A DNA stretch of 8,279 nucleotides, from NCBI GenBank assembly GCA_023262195.1, contig JALRDM010000103.1:1-8279 (forward strand), given 5' to 3'. The DNA is from Salibacteraceae bacterium. Lineage in GTDB: Bacteria > Bacteroidota > Bacteroidia > Flavobacteriales_G > Salibacteraceae. The notes under the pieces are model-generated. The model saw only the letters and a list, made by a program, of their open reading frames with translations, ran no database searches and was not told the DNA's origin. The translations under genes and the position numbers were made by a program. Of this stretch, positions 7,415 to 8,279 are shown one piece after another; position 1 is the first letter of the stretch, and each line of letters begins with the position of its first letter.

Positions 7415-7981
7415 CTAAATAAACCCAAGATTGGTTCGGAAGAGTTTGACCGCAATGGCCAGTAATATGATGCCAAATACTTTTCGAATTACGGCAATAC
7501 CCGTAGCTCCGAGCAATCGTTCTATTTGCTTGGTCGTCTTAAGCACGGCATAAACGAGTATAATATTGAGTACGATGGCCACAATGATGTTCTGAACCGC
7601 ATATTCTGCGCGAAGCGATATGAGCGAAGTCATGGTACCTGCCCCTGCCACCAAAGGAAAAGCCAAAGGAACAATGGAAGCACTGGTCGGCATTTCATCG
7701 CGATAAATACGAATTCCTAAAATCAACTCTAACGCGAGGAAAAAGAGGATAAATGAACCCGCGATGGCGAAGGAATTAATATCAATACCAATCAAGGCTA
7801 AAATCTCCTCTCCTACATATAAAAAAGCGATCATAATCAAAAGACTCGCGATACTCGCCTTTTCGCTCTGTATGTGGCCTACCTTCTGTCGAATTTGAAT
7901 AATTATTGGAATGGACCCAATGATATCGATCACTGCAAAAAGCACCATAGTAGCGGTGCCTATTTCTTTTATATCAAACAT
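7415..7981 (-). CDS. MarC-family (UPF0056) integral membrane protein
   Basis: A 188-residue, very hydrophobic inner membrane protein with about six spans arranged as two similar halves. The family's paired motifs are visible: FAVIDIIGSIPII (15-27) in the first half and IVPLAFPLVAGAGTMTSLI (103-121) in the second. It is somewhat shorter than E. coli MarC (about 220 residues). The name comes from an early link with the mar multiple-antibiotic-resistance locus that was later not supported; transport function is unproven. ATG at 7979-7981 is preceded by AAGGGG at a suitable distance and by a TAnnTTTG box, so the start is secure and the gene probably leads the two-gene unit with the GH3-type enzyme. 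No symbol is given because orthology to marC itself is not shown. Confidence 0.92.
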   Translation of the reverse strand: MFDIKEIGTATMVLFAVIDIIGSIPIIIQIRQKVGHIQSEKASIASLLIMIAFLYVGEEILALIGIDINSFAIAGSFILFFLALELILGIRIYRDEMPTSASIVPLAFPLVAGAGTMTSLISLRAEYAVQNIIVAIVLNIILVYAVLKTTKQIERLLGATGIAVIRKVFGIILLAIAVKLFRTNLGFI

Positions 7982-7989
7982 GTTTTTCG

Positions 7990-7995
7990 CCCCTT
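7990..7995 (-). promoter_or_regulatory. Ribosome binding site of the MarC-family gene
   Basis: On the - strand AAGGGG lies 8 nt before the ATG, a near-consensus Shine-Dalgarno sequence and spacing. It supports the ATG at 7979-7981 as the true start. Confidence 0.6.
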
Positions 7996-8008
7996 ATTTT
8001 TCGGGCAT

Positions 8009-8016
8009 CAAAGGTA
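8009..8016 (-). promoter_or_regulatory. -7 box (TACCTTTG) of the MarC/GH3 unit
   Basis: Read on the - strand, TACCTTTG fits the Bacteroidota -7 consensus TAnnTTTG at all fixed bases. Transcription would begin near 8002, giving a leader of about 20 nt that contains the ribosome binding site. The nearest TTG upstream (8033-8031) is only 14 nt away, short for a -33 element, so that half is weak. Confidence 0.55.
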
Positions 8017-8103
8017 GGTTTATTCATTTGCAATTTTGACTTAGGCAAGGATGATTTGAGGTAATCGGCAAACCGAAGAAAAGTCAAGATTAAGAGCTCA
8101 TGA

Positions 8104-8123
8104 TAATCGCTCAGTATCGATTA
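8104..8123. other. Small inverted repeat (6-bp stem, 8-nt loop)
   Basis: TAATCG (8104-8109) and CGATTA (8118-8123) are perfect complements around CTCAGTAT. The right arm contains the stop codon of the possible - strand gene fragment. No T-run follows on either strand, so it is not a standard terminator; it may be an end-of-gene hairpin or a protein site. The remaining sequence between here and the MarC promoter shows only a 4-bp hairpin (TCGG-CAAA-CCGA, 8065-8076) and nothing else I can name. Confidence 0.3.
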
Positions 8124-8279
8124 AATCCCTATGCCAAACAAGCCAACATATCTGATCCCTATGGCCTGTGTAAATGGGTCGAAGCCAAGACCATAGGACC
8201 AACTATTGAAGGTGTTTTGTATGTGTTCCTGCCTGCTAATGTCTAACATAACGAACCTGTAAATATTACCATAGATATC
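8121..8279 (-). CDS. Possible C-terminal fragment of an unidentified - strand gene
   Basis: Reading leftward from the window edge, 52 codons stay open to a TAA (8123-8121). The product ends in a glycine- and aromatic-rich stretch (SYGLGFDPFTQ, then AIGIRYVGLFGIGI) that might be a beta-strand end of a larger protein, but I recognise no family. It would lie 139 nt upstream of the MarC gene in the same orientation. An open frame of 48 codons (8100-8246) exists on the + strand in exactly opposed codon register, so which strand, if either, is coding is undecided. Confidence 0.3.
   Translation of the reverse strand, partial: DIYGNIYRFVMLDISRQEHIQNTFNSWSYGLGFDPFTQAIGIRYVGLFGIGI

Noticed and set aside
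7408..7415. Perfect palindrome GCCTAGGC between the MarC and GH3 genes
   Set aside because: Only 8 bp long, with no T-run and no regulator gene nearby; chance is a sufficient explanation.
7526..7720. 64-codon + strand open frame inside the MarC-family gene
   Set aside because: It is fully antisense to a well-supported membrane protein gene and its product shows no family features.
7990..8006. Hairpin (GCCC...GGGC on the - strand) that might mask the MarC ribosome binding site
   Set aside because: The stem is only about 4 bp around a 9-10 nt loop, too weak to call a riboswitch or thermometer.
8125..8197. Direct repeat ATCCCTATG (8125-8133, 8155-8163) and inverted CCTATGG/CCATAGG (8158-8164, 8191-8197)
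   Set aside because: Short units and no regular spacing or flanking duplication; they may just reflect repeated residues (IGI) in the possible - strand frame, so no mobile element or attachment site is claimed.

Overview
The window looks like chromosomal DNA of a member of the Bacteroidota, most likely Cytophagales or a relative. The reasons are the moderate, somewhat AT-rich composition; near absence of Shine-Dalgarno sequences before most genes; two TAnnTTTG boxes (the -7 element of the Bacteroidota housekeeping sigma factor) just before the two transcription units; and the mix of families (GH3-type enzyme, short MscS-like channel, HlyD/TolC/ABC exporter). The assignment to a group is inference.

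Left part, + strand (about 1-5831): after the tail of an unidentified gene (ends 140) comes a tightly packed unit: TetR-type repressor (153-830), ABC half-transporter (834-2558), HlyD-type membrane fusion protein (2551-3921), TolC-type outer membrane factor (3918-5318) and a short MscS-like channel (5337-5831). Junctions are 3 nt, an 8-nt overlap, a 4-nt ATGA overlap and 18 nt, so this is very probably one operon. Together the products could form a tripartite conduit from inner membrane through periplasm to outer membrane, controlled by the repressor. A near-perfect 20-bp palindrome (136-155) lies directly behind a TAnnTTTG box and covers the repressor start codon, a good candidate autoregulatory operator.

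The most unusual point is the ABC protein. Its fold is that of a type I ABC exporter, but the ATPase motifs depart from consensus together: Walker A lacks its second glycine, the LSGGQ signature reads LPRSI, the Walker B end reads ED instead of DE, and the H-loop histidine is a threonine. As a half-transporter it would place these changes in both sites of a homodimer. Either ATP use is strongly altered, or the operon belongs to a distinct exporter class.

Right part, - strand (5904-7981): a MarC-family membrane protein (7415-7981) followed 23 nt downstream by a full-length GH3-family acyl-adenylating enzyme (5904-7391, GTG start), probably one two-gene operon with a TAnnTTTG box and a good ribosome binding site ahead of the MarC gene. 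It converges with the exporter operon across 72 nt. The last 298 nt (7982-8279) hold this promoter, a small hairpin, and a possible C-terminal fragment of another - strand gene running off the window edge.

No tRNA, rRNA, CRISPR array, insertion sequence or obvious secreted substrate was seen.
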